10,529 nt of DNA, taken from positions 1-10,529 of the forward strand of contig NMQN01000595.1 in the NCBI GenBank assembly GCA_003575245.1. Direction: 5' to 3'. Position 1 is the stretch's first letter. Each line of letters begins with the position of its first letter. Of the stretch, positions 1-6,023 are shown piece by piece. The notes beneath the pieces were generated by a model. The model had not been told where the DNA came from. It saw only the letters and a program-made list of their open reading frames with translations, and did not search any database. Source of the stretch: Candidatus Atribacteria bacterium 1244-E10-H5-B2 (GTDB lineage Bacteria > Atribacterota > JS1 > SB-45 > 34-128). The position numbers were made by a program, and so were the translations under genes.

Positions 1-22
1 GTTTCGGTTTGCCGGTTAATGT
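1..22. repeat. Octamer-type repeat at left edge
   Basis: The first bases read as GTTTCG, GTTTGCCG, GTTAATGT, which follow the same 8-bp GTTTGCCG-like rhythm seen at 211-250 and 6353-6448. The array probably continues beyond the left edge of the window. No gene is visible here. Confidence 0.4.
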
Positions 23-83
23 TCAGGATGTGAACTTAAGTAGATTATAGTATATGTGGGAGGGGGAAGTCAAGCGAAAAAAC

Positions 84-118
84 AGTATCGAGTATCGGAT
101 ATCAAGTATATAGTGAAG
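84..118. repeat. Degenerate heptamer tandem array (AGTATCG type)
   Basis: Five consecutive 7-mers can be read without a gap: AGTATCG, AGTATCG, GATATCA, AGTATAT, AGTGAAG. The period is exactly seven bases although the unit drifts. The stretch lies in the gene-free interval 1-278. An open frame crosses it on the minus strand but is built from the repeat and has no ribosome binding site, so it is not called as a gene. Confidence 0.65.
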
Positions 119-151
119 AAAGGAAAAGAAAAGAAATGCAAGGGAAAATAA

Positions 152-205
152 GTTGCAAGGTGCAAGATGCGAGTTAAGAATAAAGTTGCGGGTTGCGGGT
201 TGCAA
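152..205. repeat. Degenerate heptamer tandem array (GTTGCGG type)
   Basis: Four 7-mers (GTTGCAA, GGTGCAA, GATGCGA, GTTAAGA) are followed by a 5-bp slip and three more (GTTGCGG, GTTGCGG, GTTGCAA). The unit differs from the array at 84-118 but the period is the same. Related units recur at 892-905 next to the mazF-pair promoter. Confidence 0.7.
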
Positions 206-210
206 AAACA

Positions 211-250
211 GTCTGCCGGTCTACCAGTCACCCGGTCTGCCGGTCAGGAA
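211..250. repeat. Degenerate octamer tandem array (GTCTGCCG type)
   Basis: Five 8-mers run in phase: GTCTGCCG, GTCTACCA, GTCACCCG, GTCTGCCG, GTCAGGAA. The period is eight, not seven, so this is a second repeat class immediately beside the heptamers. It ends about 30 bp downstream of the mazF stop codon. No terminator-like hairpin with a T-tract was seen in 1-278. Confidence 0.7.
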
Positions 251-278
251 AGATGCAGGGGAAGATGAACTACTCGAA

Positions 279-596
279 TTATTCTAAATTAAGCTCAATT
301 TGAAGGGCTGTGTTAACATTAGCCATAATATCAGGAGAAAGTTCAGTAATTTTTTCACCGAGCTCTTCTTTGCCAATAGTAAAAATAGAGTCTGCTTGAA
401 ATTTTGTAGGTTTAGAAAATCCTTCTGTGACCAGAATTTCTACGGGGTAAACTATATCTTTTTTTTGTGTAGTGCCCGGGATAACTACAACATCATTGCT
501 GTAACGATTTCCTTGATCATCTGACACAACAAGAAGAGGACGAATTTTCTTTTTACCGGGACCCCAGAAGACTTCACCGCGTCGAGGGAAACTCAT
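279..596 (-). CDS. mazF: MazF/PemK-type endoribonuclease toxin
   Basis: This 105-residue protein matches the usual size of MazF/PemK toxins, which cleave mRNA at short sequence motifs and are silenced by a cognate antitoxin. Visible family features are the N-terminal RGEVFWG strand (residues 6-12), KIRPLLVVSDD (17-27) with the expected catalytic-type Arg19, the PGTTQ strand end (40-44) with the conserved threonines, the FQADSIFTIGKEEL segment (66-79), and the C-terminal helix LSPDIMANVNTALQIEL. The usual basic residue in the QxR region appears as Phe (DSIFTI), a possible departure from the family. The start overlaps the stop of the upstream antitoxin gene by 4 nt (ATGA), so translation is probably coupled. 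Family assignment rests on motif reading; cleavage specificity cannot be inferred. Confidence 0.88.
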   Translation of the reverse strand: MSFPRRGEVFWGPGKKKIRPLLVVSDDQGNRYSNDVVVIPGTTQKKDIVYPVEILVTEGFSKPTKFQADSIFTIGKEELGEKITELSPDIMANVNTALQIELNLE

Positions 597-814
597 AATT
601 GTTCTTCCTCTTCCTGTTTTCTTATAACTTTTGCCTGCGCTTTACGAAGTTCAGGATAAGACTCTGATTTCTGAAGATAATATTCTTTTAATTGTTCGGC
701 TCTTAATTTATTCAAAGAAATATGAATAACTTTAGAGATGGAACCATGTTTTTCTTTTAGTTCTTGTAGAAACCTATCATCAGGATCTGATAAATATACA
801 GTACGTCTGGGCAT
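593..814 (-). CDS. Ribbon-helix-helix-type antitoxin partner of MazF
   Basis: This 73-residue protein begins MPRRTVYLSDPDDRFLQEL, a short beta strand followed by a helix, then GSISKVIHISLNKLR, a second helix. That is the pattern of a ribbon-helix-helix DNA-binding domain (about residues 3-40). The C-terminal part (41-73) is highly charged and helical and is the expected toxin-binding tail. It is the first gene of a two-gene operon with mazF, ending in an ATGA overlap with it. An excellent SD (AAGGAGGTG, 822-830) sits 7 nt before the ATG and fixes the start. RHH antitoxins normally repress their own promoter; a candidate direct-repeat operator overlaps the -10 region upstream. The antitoxin role is inferred mainly from position and fold pattern. 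Confidence 0.8.
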   Translation of the reverse strand: MPRRTVYLSDPDDRFLQELKEKHGSISKVIHISLNKLRAEQLKEYYLQKSESYPELRKAQAKVIRKQEEEEQL

Positions 815-839
815 TTAAAAGCACCTCCTTTATACTACA

Positions 840-868
840 ATACTATCATACATAAAGGTAATCGTCAA
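840..868 (-). promoter_or_regulatory. Promoter of the antitoxin-mazF operon
   Basis: On the minus strand, TTGACG (863-868) and TAGTAT (840-845) are separated by 17 nt, a good sigma-70-type arrangement. Transcription would start near 833, immediately before the SD at 822-830. The -10 hexamer is repeated 2 bp downstream, giving TAGTAT-TG-TAGTAT across 832-845. That is a direct repeat suited to binding by a ribbon-helix-helix antitoxin. Confidence 0.6.
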
Positions 869-884
869 GATAATAAAAAGGGGA

Positions 885-952
885 ATTACGGGTTGCGAGA
901 TGCAAGATAAAAAGATGGTTTTTAGTTTTTCGTTTTTCGTTTTTAGATGAGA
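885..952. repeat. Heptamer tandem arrays (GTTGCGA and GTTTTTA types)
   Basis: GTTGCGA, GATGCAA, GATAAAA (892-912) are followed by GTTTTTA, GTTTTTC, GTTTTTC, GTTTTTA, GATGAGA (918-952), all at a 7-bp period. A 62-codon open frame on the minus strand (830-1018) is made of these repeats plus the palindromic element beside them, and is not considered a gene. Confidence 0.7.
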
Positions 953-1013
953 TTGCTTCGGTCGTTTTACTCCCAATGACAGAAGAGGAGACTCCTCGCA
1001 ACGAAGCGTCACA
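951..1013. repeat. Palindromic element of the GATTGCTTCG...CAATGAC family, degraded
   Basis: GATTGCTTCGGTCG at 951 ending CCCAATGAC at 980 is a diverged copy of the element at 2944-2975 inside the phosphoglucomutase gene. The neighbouring CTCCTCGCAACGAAGC (from 992) looks like an opposed partial copy of the same family. The stretch separates the mazF pair from the nucleotidyltransferase gene; no gene is seen in 815-1040. Confidence 0.55.
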
Positions 1014-1040
1014 AACACGCTGTTAGCTGCCGTGCATCAA

Positions 1041-1607
1041 TCATACTGTTTCCGCTTCGTCCACTAACCGTTTCCATAATGATTCAACGTTTAATTTCTT
1101 TACCCACTGTTCCAGGTAATCTATATCTAACTTCCCATACTGTACTTCATAAACCCGCAAGGCATCTGTAAATTGCTTCTCACTTCCACCGGAGAGTTTT
1201 GCCCATCTCAATTTAACTAAGATTGTATCCTCCGGACTTGAAATTAGTATTTTTAGCCCCATAAATTCTTCACTAATCTTGCGTAAAAAACGCGACTGGT
1301 CAAAAGGCTCATTAGTTAATATCCAAAAGTCAACTTTATCGCCAGTGTTTAGATCAATTAGGTTAAACATACTCTGCCTTTTAATTGCATCAAGAATGTT
1401 ATCTTCATCTAAATAGAAATCGGGTGGAGGAAAGGCTTCGACTAATCTTTTTGCTACTGACTTCTCTATGGCAATAACCATGTCTATATCATGAGTAGAC
1501 CGTGGTTCACCCTGTAAACTTGAAACAACAGAACCTGTTATCATATATTGGATTCCAGTTTGATTAAGTACTTGAATGACCTTCTTTAATAATTCCTGTT
1601 GTGACAT
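1041..1607 (-). CDS. Nucleotidyltransferase-fold protein, MNT-like
   Basis: This 188-residue protein carries the polymerase-beta-type nucleotidyltransferase signature: GS at residues 25-26, then STHDIDMV with Asp40 and Asp42, and a third acid, Asp93, in KVDFW. These are the expected metal-binding residues, so the fold should be active unless the substrate site is altered. The C-terminal half has SPEDTILVKLRWAKLSGGSEKQFTDAL (124-150) and helices, typical of small stand-alone nucleotidyltransferases found beside tiny partner genes. It overlaps the upstream 71-residue gene by 22 nt in another frame and has only a weak GGAG 11 nt before its ATG, so translation is probably coupled. Related enzymes act as toxins or as antitoxins that modify RNA or protein; which applies here is unknown. 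Confidence 0.75.
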   Translation of the reverse strand: MSQQELLKKVIQVLNQTGIQYMITGSVVSSLQGEPRSTHDIDMVIAIEKSVAKRLVEAFPPPDFYLDEDNILDAIKRQSMFNLIDLNTGDKVDFWILTNEPFDQSRFLRKISEEFMGLKILISSPEDTILVKLRWAKLSGGSEKQFTDALRVYEVQYGKLDIDYLEQWVKKLNVESLWKRLVDEAETV

Positions 1608-1801
1608 TTATCCAGACGCTCCAAAAGTATTTTTTTAAATTCTTCATCGCTAAGATTCGGGAACCTCTTGTGTAACCCATGAATAAAAAGCTGCCTGGTA
1701 AATTCAGACAACTCAAATGCTTTAAGCAATCTTTTTTCAGGCGACATTTGACGAAGCACCTGAATGTATATCTTATAATTTGGACGTTTTTTAATATCCA
1801 T
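1586..1801 (-). CDS. Small conserved-type protein paired with the nucleotidyltransferase
   Basis: The 71-residue protein is basic and helical. Its core, MSPEKRLLKAFELSEFTRQLFIHGLHKRFPNLSDEEF, matches from memory a small family usually encoded just upstream of such nucleotidyltransferases (helix, R-F-P-x-L-S-x-E-E turn, helix); no function is established that I know of. The ATG at 1799-1801 is chosen because AAGGGG lies 8 nt upstream; the internal Met19, where the family core starts, has no SD. Two Rx4H strings occur (Arg36-His41 and Arg62-His67), recalling the HEPN ribonuclease motif, but the protein is shorter than HEPN domains, so this may be chance. It probably forms a functional pair with the next gene. 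Confidence 0.65.
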   Translation of the reverse strand: MDIKKRPNYKIYIQVLRQMSPEKRLLKAFELSEFTRQLFIHGLHKRFPNLSDEEFKKILLERLDKCHNRNY

Positions 1802-2064
1802 CGTTGTAACCCCTTCCTTCTCTTTTTGTAATTCCTTTTAAATAAGATAATCTCTTTTTTTGTTAGCTGATTTACCAGACTTACTTGGTCTACCAGTTAG
1901 CCGATCTTCCGGTCGAAAAAAATACAGAGAATGAATTGCTCAGCTTGTTTTTTTTATAAAACTATATTACACCATTTTTATCCTTCTGACAAGGAAGATT
2001 GTTGTCGTTTATGTATTCCCGCATAATGTGCACGGGAGTAACAGAGAAAGGCGGGACGCCTGTC
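1802..2064. other. Gene-free spacer between two transcription units
   Basis: The spacer holds the SD of the 71-residue gene, AT-rich DNA that may contain its promoter (no convincing -35/-10 pair could be chosen), an octamer array (1862-1917), and a palindromic element touching the phosphoglucomutase stop codon (2051-2068). No open reading frame with an SD was seen. Confidence 0.6.
1862..1917. repeat. Degenerate octamer tandem array
   Basis: Seven 8-mers can be read in phase: GTTAGCTG, ATTTACCA, GACTTACT, TGGTCTAC, CAGTTAGC, CGATCTTC, CGGTCGAA. The units are more diverged than at 211-250 but keep the same spacing and the same RGTYWRCC-like character. Confidence 0.55.
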
Positions 2065-2068
2065 CTAG
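2051..2068 (-). repeat. Palindromic element (GTAGGACAGGCG family) at the gene end
   Basis: On the minus strand CTAGGACAGGCG, a three-base loop and CGCCTTT form an imperfect copy of the element at 2903-2925. The TAG within its head motif is the stop codon of the phosphoglucomutase gene (2065-2067). The palindrome may also help end transcription, although no T-tract follows it. Confidence 0.6.
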
Positions 2069-3951
2069 GGATGGATGGGTTTGATAATAGAGTTTATTTT
2101 TTGTAAGATGGTGGATTTTGCGAGATGGACTTTTTGCTGGGCTTCTTTTCTAGTTTTGGCGTGAAAAGATAGATATAGCTTAATTTTAGGTTCAGTCCCG
2201 GAGGGACGCAGGACATACCAGGAGCCATCGGAAAATATAATCTTTAAGACATTAGAACGAGCCAGGGCAAGCGAGCTGGTTTTTTTTAATTTTAAATCAT
2301 AACTTTCACCAATCTCGTAATCCTCGATTCGGACCATCTCTATACCTTTCACTTCGGGGAGCTTTTTTCGGAAGGCTTTCATAATTTCAGCAATCTTCTT
2401 CTCCCCTTCTGCCCCTTCTAGATAAATAGAGTGTTGATATTCTTCATAGTAACCGTATTTTTTGTAGAGGTCTTTTAAGACCTGGAGCAAGTTAAACCCA
2501 TTTTTAATATAATAGGCAGTCATCTCGGCAATCAACATGGCGGAAATCACAGCATCTTTGTCACGCACAAAATCTCCGGTTAGGTAGCCGATACTCTCTT
2601 CGTAACCGAAGAGAAATTCTTTGCCTTCTTTTTCTTGAACCTTCTTTTCCATATTACAGATAAATTTAAAACCGGTCAGGGTTTCATATGTCTCTACCCC
2701 AAAGCTATCGGCAATTACTCTGGACATATCACTGGTTACTACAGTCTTTACAATAAAGCCATTTGGGGGGAGCTGATTCAGTTCTTTTTTGCTGCTTAGA
2801 ATATAATAGAGAAGTAAGATGCCTACCTGGTTGCCGTTTAGGACGGTAAAGGAATTACTGGATTCCCGCTTTCGCGGGAATGACATAGAAGAAGACGGGG
2901 ATGACAGGCGAGACGCCTGTCCTACGTTTTTAATCTTAGACGGGATTGCTTCGTCGCTTTGCTCCTCGCAATGACTGGTGGGATTTTTTACGGCCAGGCC
3001 GATGCGGTCGGAATCCGGGTCAGTTGCGATTAATATCTCGGCATTTACCTTTAGGCCTAATTTAATAGCCAGCTCAAAGGCAGCAGGATATTCGGGATTA
3101 GGTGATTCCACAGTAGAAAAATCTGGGTCGGGCTGGACCTGTTCTTCCACCACAAATACATTGGTAAATCCTCGTTCCTTTAGGATTCGCCTTATAGGTA
3201 TATTCCCCGCTCCATGAAGGGGAGTATAGACTATTTTGATGTTTTTGTCTATCTCTATCCGGTCTTTATCTCTAATGGCAAGCTCTTTTACTTTACGCAG
3301 GTAAACCTCATCCACTTCCGGGCTAACAATATTAAAAAGACCTTTCTGGACGGCGGCGGGGCGGTCAAGTTTTTTGATCAGAGAATAGTCTTTTATCCGG
3401 TTTATGTGGGTGATTACTCTATCGGCAATCTCCGGGATTATCTGCCCGCCATCGGGTCCGTAAACTTTATAACCATTGTATTCGGGCGGATTGTGGCTGG
3501 CGGTAACCACTATACCAGCTACAGCATGGAGATGACGCACGGCAAAGGAAAGCTCAGGAGTGGGGCGGACATCCTCAAAGAGATAGGTTTTAATATTATT
3601 GGCATTAAGGACTAAGGCAATGGTCTCGGAAAATTCGCGGGATTTGTGGCGGCAGTCATAAGCAATGACCACTCCGCGATTCAAATATTGTTGGGAATCT
3701 TTTTGCTCCCAGGCTTTTTCGATAATATAATCAGCCAGGCCCTGAGTAGCACGAGAAACGGTGTAGATATTCATTCGATTGGTACCCATAGCGATTTTAC
3801 CGCGCAGGCCTCCGGTACCAAATTCGAGGTTTTTATAGAAACGGTCTTTGATTTCTTCTTCATCGCCTTCAAGGGCACGCAGCTCTTCTTTGGCTTGTTT
3901 GTCAAAGTATTCATTTTCTAACCAGAAATGGTATTTTTCTAAGTAATTCAT
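2065..3951 (-). CDS. pgcA: Phosphoglucomutase/phosphomannomutase with repeat-derived insert
   Basis: This 628-residue cytoplasmic enzyme of the alpha-D-phosphohexomutase superfamily interconverts hexose 1- and 6-phosphates, feeding nucleotide-sugar and envelope-glycan synthesis. All catalytic landmarks are present: FGTGGLRG (44-51), the phosphoserine loop TASHNPP with Ser152, the metal loop DPDSDR (311-316), the sugar-binding GYEES (449-453), and the phosphate-binding RPSGTEP (582-588). It follows Bacillus PgcA closely from memory. About 585 residues are family-like; residues 324-366 (2854-2982) are an extra 43 codons encoded by three palindromic repeats. The insert falls in the short turn between LAVKN and FTVLNGNQ, just after the metal loop, so activity may survive. 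The SD AAAGGAA (3961-3967) lies just after the upstream ATPase stop, suggesting one operon. Substrate preference (glucose or mannose) is not resolved. Confidence 0.93.
   Translation of the reverse strand: MNYLEKYHFWLENEYFDKQAKEELRALEGDEEEIKDRFYKNLEFGTGGLRGKIAMGTNRMNIYTVSRATQGLADYIIEKAWEQKDSQQYLNRGVVIAYDCRHKSREFSETIALVLNANNIKTYLFEDVRPTPELSFAVRHLHAVAGIVVTASHNPPEYNGYKVYGPDGGQIIPEIADRVITHINRIKDYSLIKKLDRPAAVQKGLFNIVSPEVDEVYLRKVKELAIRDKDRIEIDKNIKIVYTPLHGAGNIPIRRILKERGFTNVFVVEEQVQPDPDFSTVESPNPEYPAAFELAIKLGLKVNAEILIATDPDSDRIGLAVKNPTSHCEEQSDEAIPSKIKNVGQASRLSSPSSSMSFPRKRESSNSFTVLNGNQVGILLLYYILSSKKELNQLPPNGFIVKTVVTSDMSRVIADSFGVETYETLTGFKFICNMEKKVQEKEGKEFLFGYEESIGYLTGDFVRDKDAVISAMLIAEMTAYYIKNGFNLLQVLKDLYKKYGYYEEYQHSIYLEGAEGEKKIAEIMKAFRKKLPEVKGIEMVRIEDYEIGESYDLKLKKTSSLALARSNVLKIIFSDGSWYVLRPSGTEPKIKLYLSFHAKTRKEAQQKVHLAKSTILQKINSIIKPIHP
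2858..2885 (-). repeat. Palindromic element A within the pgcA coding region
   Basis: ATTCCCGC (2862-2869) and GCGGGAAT (2874-2881) form a perfect 8-bp stem with a TTTC loop, flanked by CTGG and GACA. On the coding strand it is read as SFPRKRESS, a string I recall as a common translation of this repeat in unrelated genes. It is the last of three elements in the 129-nt insert. Confidence 0.85.
2903..2925 (-). repeat. Palindromic element B within the pgcA coding region
   Basis: GACAGGCG (2903-2910), loop AGA, and CGCCTGTC (2914-2921) make a perfect 8-bp stem. On the minus strand it has the head GTAGG before the stem and is translated VGQASRLS. A second, imperfect copy ends the same gene at 2051-2068. 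Confidence 0.85.
2944..2975 (-). repeat. Palindromic element C within the pgcA coding region
   Basis: The element runs from GATTGCTTCGTCGC to CTCGCAATGAC, with an outer stem ATTGC (2945-2949)/GCAAT (2968-2972). On the coding strand it is translated SHCEEQSDEAI. A degraded relative sits at 951-980 in an intergenic region, showing that the same family occupies both settings. Confidence 0.8.
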
Positions 3952-3969
3952 TTTTAAATATTCCTTTCT

Positions 3970-5418
3970 TTATACCATTAATAAAAATAGCCAAGCGGGG
4001 ATTAGCCATAATATTTTACCATTCTGCTCCATTTTTTCCAACAAATCTTTGCTGACTACTATCCCTTCTCTAACTCCATATTTTTCCATAAATTTGATTA
4101 TCCCTTTCAAGTCTTTTAGCAAAATAGTATTACGATATTTAACTTCGACAGGCAGAAGAAAATTAACATCAAGGACAAAGTCAACCTCTTCCCTTTCTCT
4201 CCAATAAAAAACCTTTTCTTTTAAGAAACACCTGCCAACCAAGCTCTCTACTTTTTGACCATTTACCCTATTCTCTTTATTCCCCTCTCCAAAGACAGTA
4301 ATTAAGCCGCTATCGATAAGATGAACCTTCTGATTACTGCGAATCTGCTTTTCTACCGAGGGAGAATACTTTTTTATCCCGAAAACCAAAAATGATTCGA
4401 TGAGGTAATTTAAATATTTAAGGGTGTACTCCCTGCTCAAGCAGAGAGAATTAGCTATACTGGTAATGTTTATAATATCAGAAGAATGACCGGCTAAATA
4501 GAGGAAAAATTTTTCCAGAACCTGCGGTTTTTTTATTTCGTAAAGGTCTACCAGATCTCGATAAATCACTTTTTCAATAACATCTTCTCGAAGAAGCCTC
4601 TGCCACAGAATAGGATTTTCTACCTCCAGAAGATGGGGAAATCCTCCCCGATTTAGATATTCGGCAAAAAGAATTTTGATTTTATTTTGATAAGGAATCA
4701 GCTGGTCGATTGGCGATATGCTGCCCGAAAAAAGACCTGTTACCTCTTTAAGTAAATTAGAAGGGGCGAAATTTTTCTGCAAATTAAGAATAATTTTATC
4801 TAATCTTTTATCTTTTAATTGACAGGACAAAAACTCATAAAAACTAAAGGGCAATATAAGCTCTTCTATGGTCCTGCCCATTAAAGATTCAGACCCTCTC
4901 TTGATAAGAGAAGCCGAGGAACCTGATAATATAAATTTAAGAGGATATTTTTTATCAAAATATTTTTTTATTTCAAACTGCCACCCCTTCCAGAAGTGAA
5001 CCTCATCTAAAAAAAGATAAATCTTCTTATTAGGTTTTAATTCTTTTATGGTTTTTTCTCTTAACTGTTCGTAAGCATCTAGTATATCAGACAGGTTTAT
5101 CCGTGAATCTGAGGAAGGGTTGGTGAGTAATTTTAATTCAGGATCATCACAGGAAAGATAGATTATGTTTTGGGCTGGTATTTCTCTTTTAGTGATTAAT
5201 TCATCAATAATCTGATAAAGAAGGGTGGTCTTTCCTGTCCTTCGCGGCCCCTTAATAAGGATAGCCCGATCTAATTTAAAATACTCGAGGAGCTTTTTTA
5301 ATACCGGCCTTCGGTAAGTTAGCTTGAGGGAGTCTGGAACTCTATGGTCTATCCACCAGGGGTTATGGAAAAATAAAAGTTTTTTCAGTTTTTCTCTGCC
5401 TTCTATATTTTGCATCAT
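3970..5418 (-). CDS. AAA-family ATPase with DUF4143-type C-terminus
   Basis: The 482-residue protein has a Walker A, GPRRTGKT (57-64), Walker B KIYLFLDEVHFW with Asp138-Glu139, and a sensor-like FILSGSS (162-168). These are followed by the GRTIEELILPFSFYEFL segment (181-197) typical of the AAA_14/DUF4143 group. A winged-helix-like region (about 314-350, ITSIANSLCLSREYTLKYLNYLIES) precedes a C-terminal part with Glu391, EVDF (411-414) and EVKYRN (425-430). That is an E-D-ExK arrangement reminiscent of PD-(D/E)XK nuclease folds, although activity is unproven. The family is widespread and its role is unknown. The first of two adjacent ATGs is preferred: AAAGGG lies 7 nt upstream. pgcA follows after 18 nt, probably co-transcribed. 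Confidence 0.88.
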   Translation of the reverse strand: MMQNIEGREKLKKLLFFHNPWWIDHRVPDSLKLTYRRPVLKKLLEYFKLDRAILIKGPRRTGKTTLLYQIIDELITKREIPAQNIIYLSCDDPELKLLTNPSSDSRINLSDILDAYEQLREKTIKELKPNKKIYLFLDEVHFWKGWQFEIKKYFDKKYPLKFILSGSSASLIKRGSESLMGRTIEELILPFSFYEFLSCQLKDKRLDKIILNLQKNFAPSNLLKEVTGLFSGSISPIDQLIPYQNKIKILFAEYLNRGGFPHLLEVENPILWQRLLREDVIEKVIYRDLVDLYEIKKPQVLEKFFLYLAGHSSDIINITSIANSLCLSREYTLKYLNYLIESFLVFGIKKYSPSVEKQIRSNQKVHLIDSGLITVFGEGNKENRVNGQKVESLVGRCFLKEKVFYWREREEVDFVLDVNFLLPVEVKYRNTILLKDLKGIIKFMEKYGVREGIVVSKDLLEKMEQNGKILWLIPAWLFLLMV

Positions 5419-5459
5419 TCAATTTCCCTTTATCATTTCACTGTGATATTGCTAACTAT

Positions 5460-5488
5460 AGTTTACATTATATTTGGTTATATGTCAA
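5460..5488 (-). promoter_or_regulatory. Probable promoter of the ATPase gene
   Basis: On the minus strand TTGACA (5483-5488) and TAAACT (5460-5465) are 17 nt apart: a perfect -35 with a weaker -10. The -10 region overlaps the palindrome AACTATAGTT (5454-5463), a possible operator. The start codon lies about 40 nt downstream. Confidence 0.45.
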
Positions 5489-5538
5489 CTCCACTTTGCA
5501 GTTAATAGTCTTTAATTTTCGTTTTTGGACAAATAAAC

Positions 5539-5563
5539 GGGTTTGATTTATCAAACCCCTACA
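5539..5563 (-). repeat. Hairpin element (GTAGGGGTTTGAT type), possible terminator of vapBC
   Basis: GGGTTTGAT (5539-5547) and ATCAAACCC (5550-5558) form a 9-bp palindrome with a 2-base spacer. On the minus strand the hairpin is headed by TGTAGG, as for elements B and the one at 8740-8760. It lies 31 bp past the vapC stop codon and is followed on that strand by GTTTATTTG, a poor T-tract, so termination is possible but not secure. The 170-bp spacer 5419-5588 has no gene. Confidence 0.55.
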
Positions 5564-5588
5564 TTTTTTCTATAATTTTTCTTATAGT

Positions 5589-6023
5589 CTATTTCAACAT
5601 CTCACTTAATAACAAAACTTTTATTTCAGATATTTTTTTTAAAGTTGCATCATTAGTGATAAATATATCAGCTTTTGCCTCTAAAGAAGTAGCTATCTGA
5701 ATAGCATCGGGGGTGTTAATATTATAATTGGCTCTTAAACTGGAAGCAATATCGGCGATGTTTTCATTAATTTCCTTCACCTGTAAATTAGGAAAGGTTT
5801 CAAACAATAATTTGTATCTTTCGGTAAGAAGTAAATTGCCCTCTTTCTTAGGTTTAACCAAAATTTCTAATAGAGTTAGGACAGAGGTAATACCATTAAA
5901 ATTTCCTTTTTCCAAACTTTCAAAAATAGAAAAAGTCAGGGGAGAATATGCCTGATTCTCTTCGAAGTGATAAATAAAAACCATGGTATCCAAGCCTACA
6001 ACCTTTCCCTTTAACTTTTCCAT
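5589..6023 (-). CDS. vapC: VapC-type PIN-domain ribonuclease toxin
   Basis: This 144-residue PIN-domain protein has the four acidic positions expected for metal-dependent RNA cleavage: Asp12 in GLDTMVFIYHFE, Glu53 in TLLEILVKP, Asp106 in TPDAIQIATSL, and Asp125 in TNDATLKK. VapC toxins typically cut tRNA or rRNA; the target here is unknown. Its start lies within the end of the antitoxin gene (13-nt overlap, different frame), and GGAAAGG precedes the ATG at 6021-6023. The size and domain are complete with no sign of decay, so the toxin is probably functional and controlled by the upstream VapB protein. Confidence 0.92.
   Translation of the reverse strand: MEKLKGKVVGLDTMVFIYHFEENQAYSPLTFSIFESLEKGNFNGITSVLTLLEILVKPKKEGNLLLTERYKLLFETFPNLQVKEINENIADIASSLRANYNINTPDAIQIATSLEAKADIFITNDATLKKISEIKVLLLSEMLK

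Noticed and set aside
23..205. Open frame on the minus strand, 60 codons
   Set aside because: It is made almost entirely of the heptamer arrays, reading as repetitive NSHLAPCN- and LDIRYSIL-like strings, and has no SD.
211..250. CRISPR-like array
   Set aside because: The units are 8 bp with no spacers of separate sequence, so they do not fit a repeat-spacer design; the same holds at 6353-6448.
830..1018. Open frame on the minus strand, 62 codons
   Set aside because: It is composed of a palindromic element, heptamers and the mazF-pair promoter; no SD and no family resemblance.
1017..1040. CACG...CGTG hairpin after the nucleotidyltransferase gene
   Set aside because: Only four base pairs can form and no T-tract follows closely.
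1586..1801. Calling the 71-residue protein a HEPN toxin
   Set aside because: The Rx4H strings are short and can occur by chance, and the protein is shorter than known HEPN domains; kept only as a hypothesis.
1981..1995. TCCTT-CTGAC-AAGGA hairpin as a terminator for pgcA
   Set aside because: The stem is only 5 bp and A-rich rather than T-rich sequence follows it on the minus strand.
2978..3921. Three plus-strand open frames (79, 133 and 91 codons) opposite pgcA
   Set aside because: They are antisense shadows of a strongly supported gene, have no SD and no recognisable domain.
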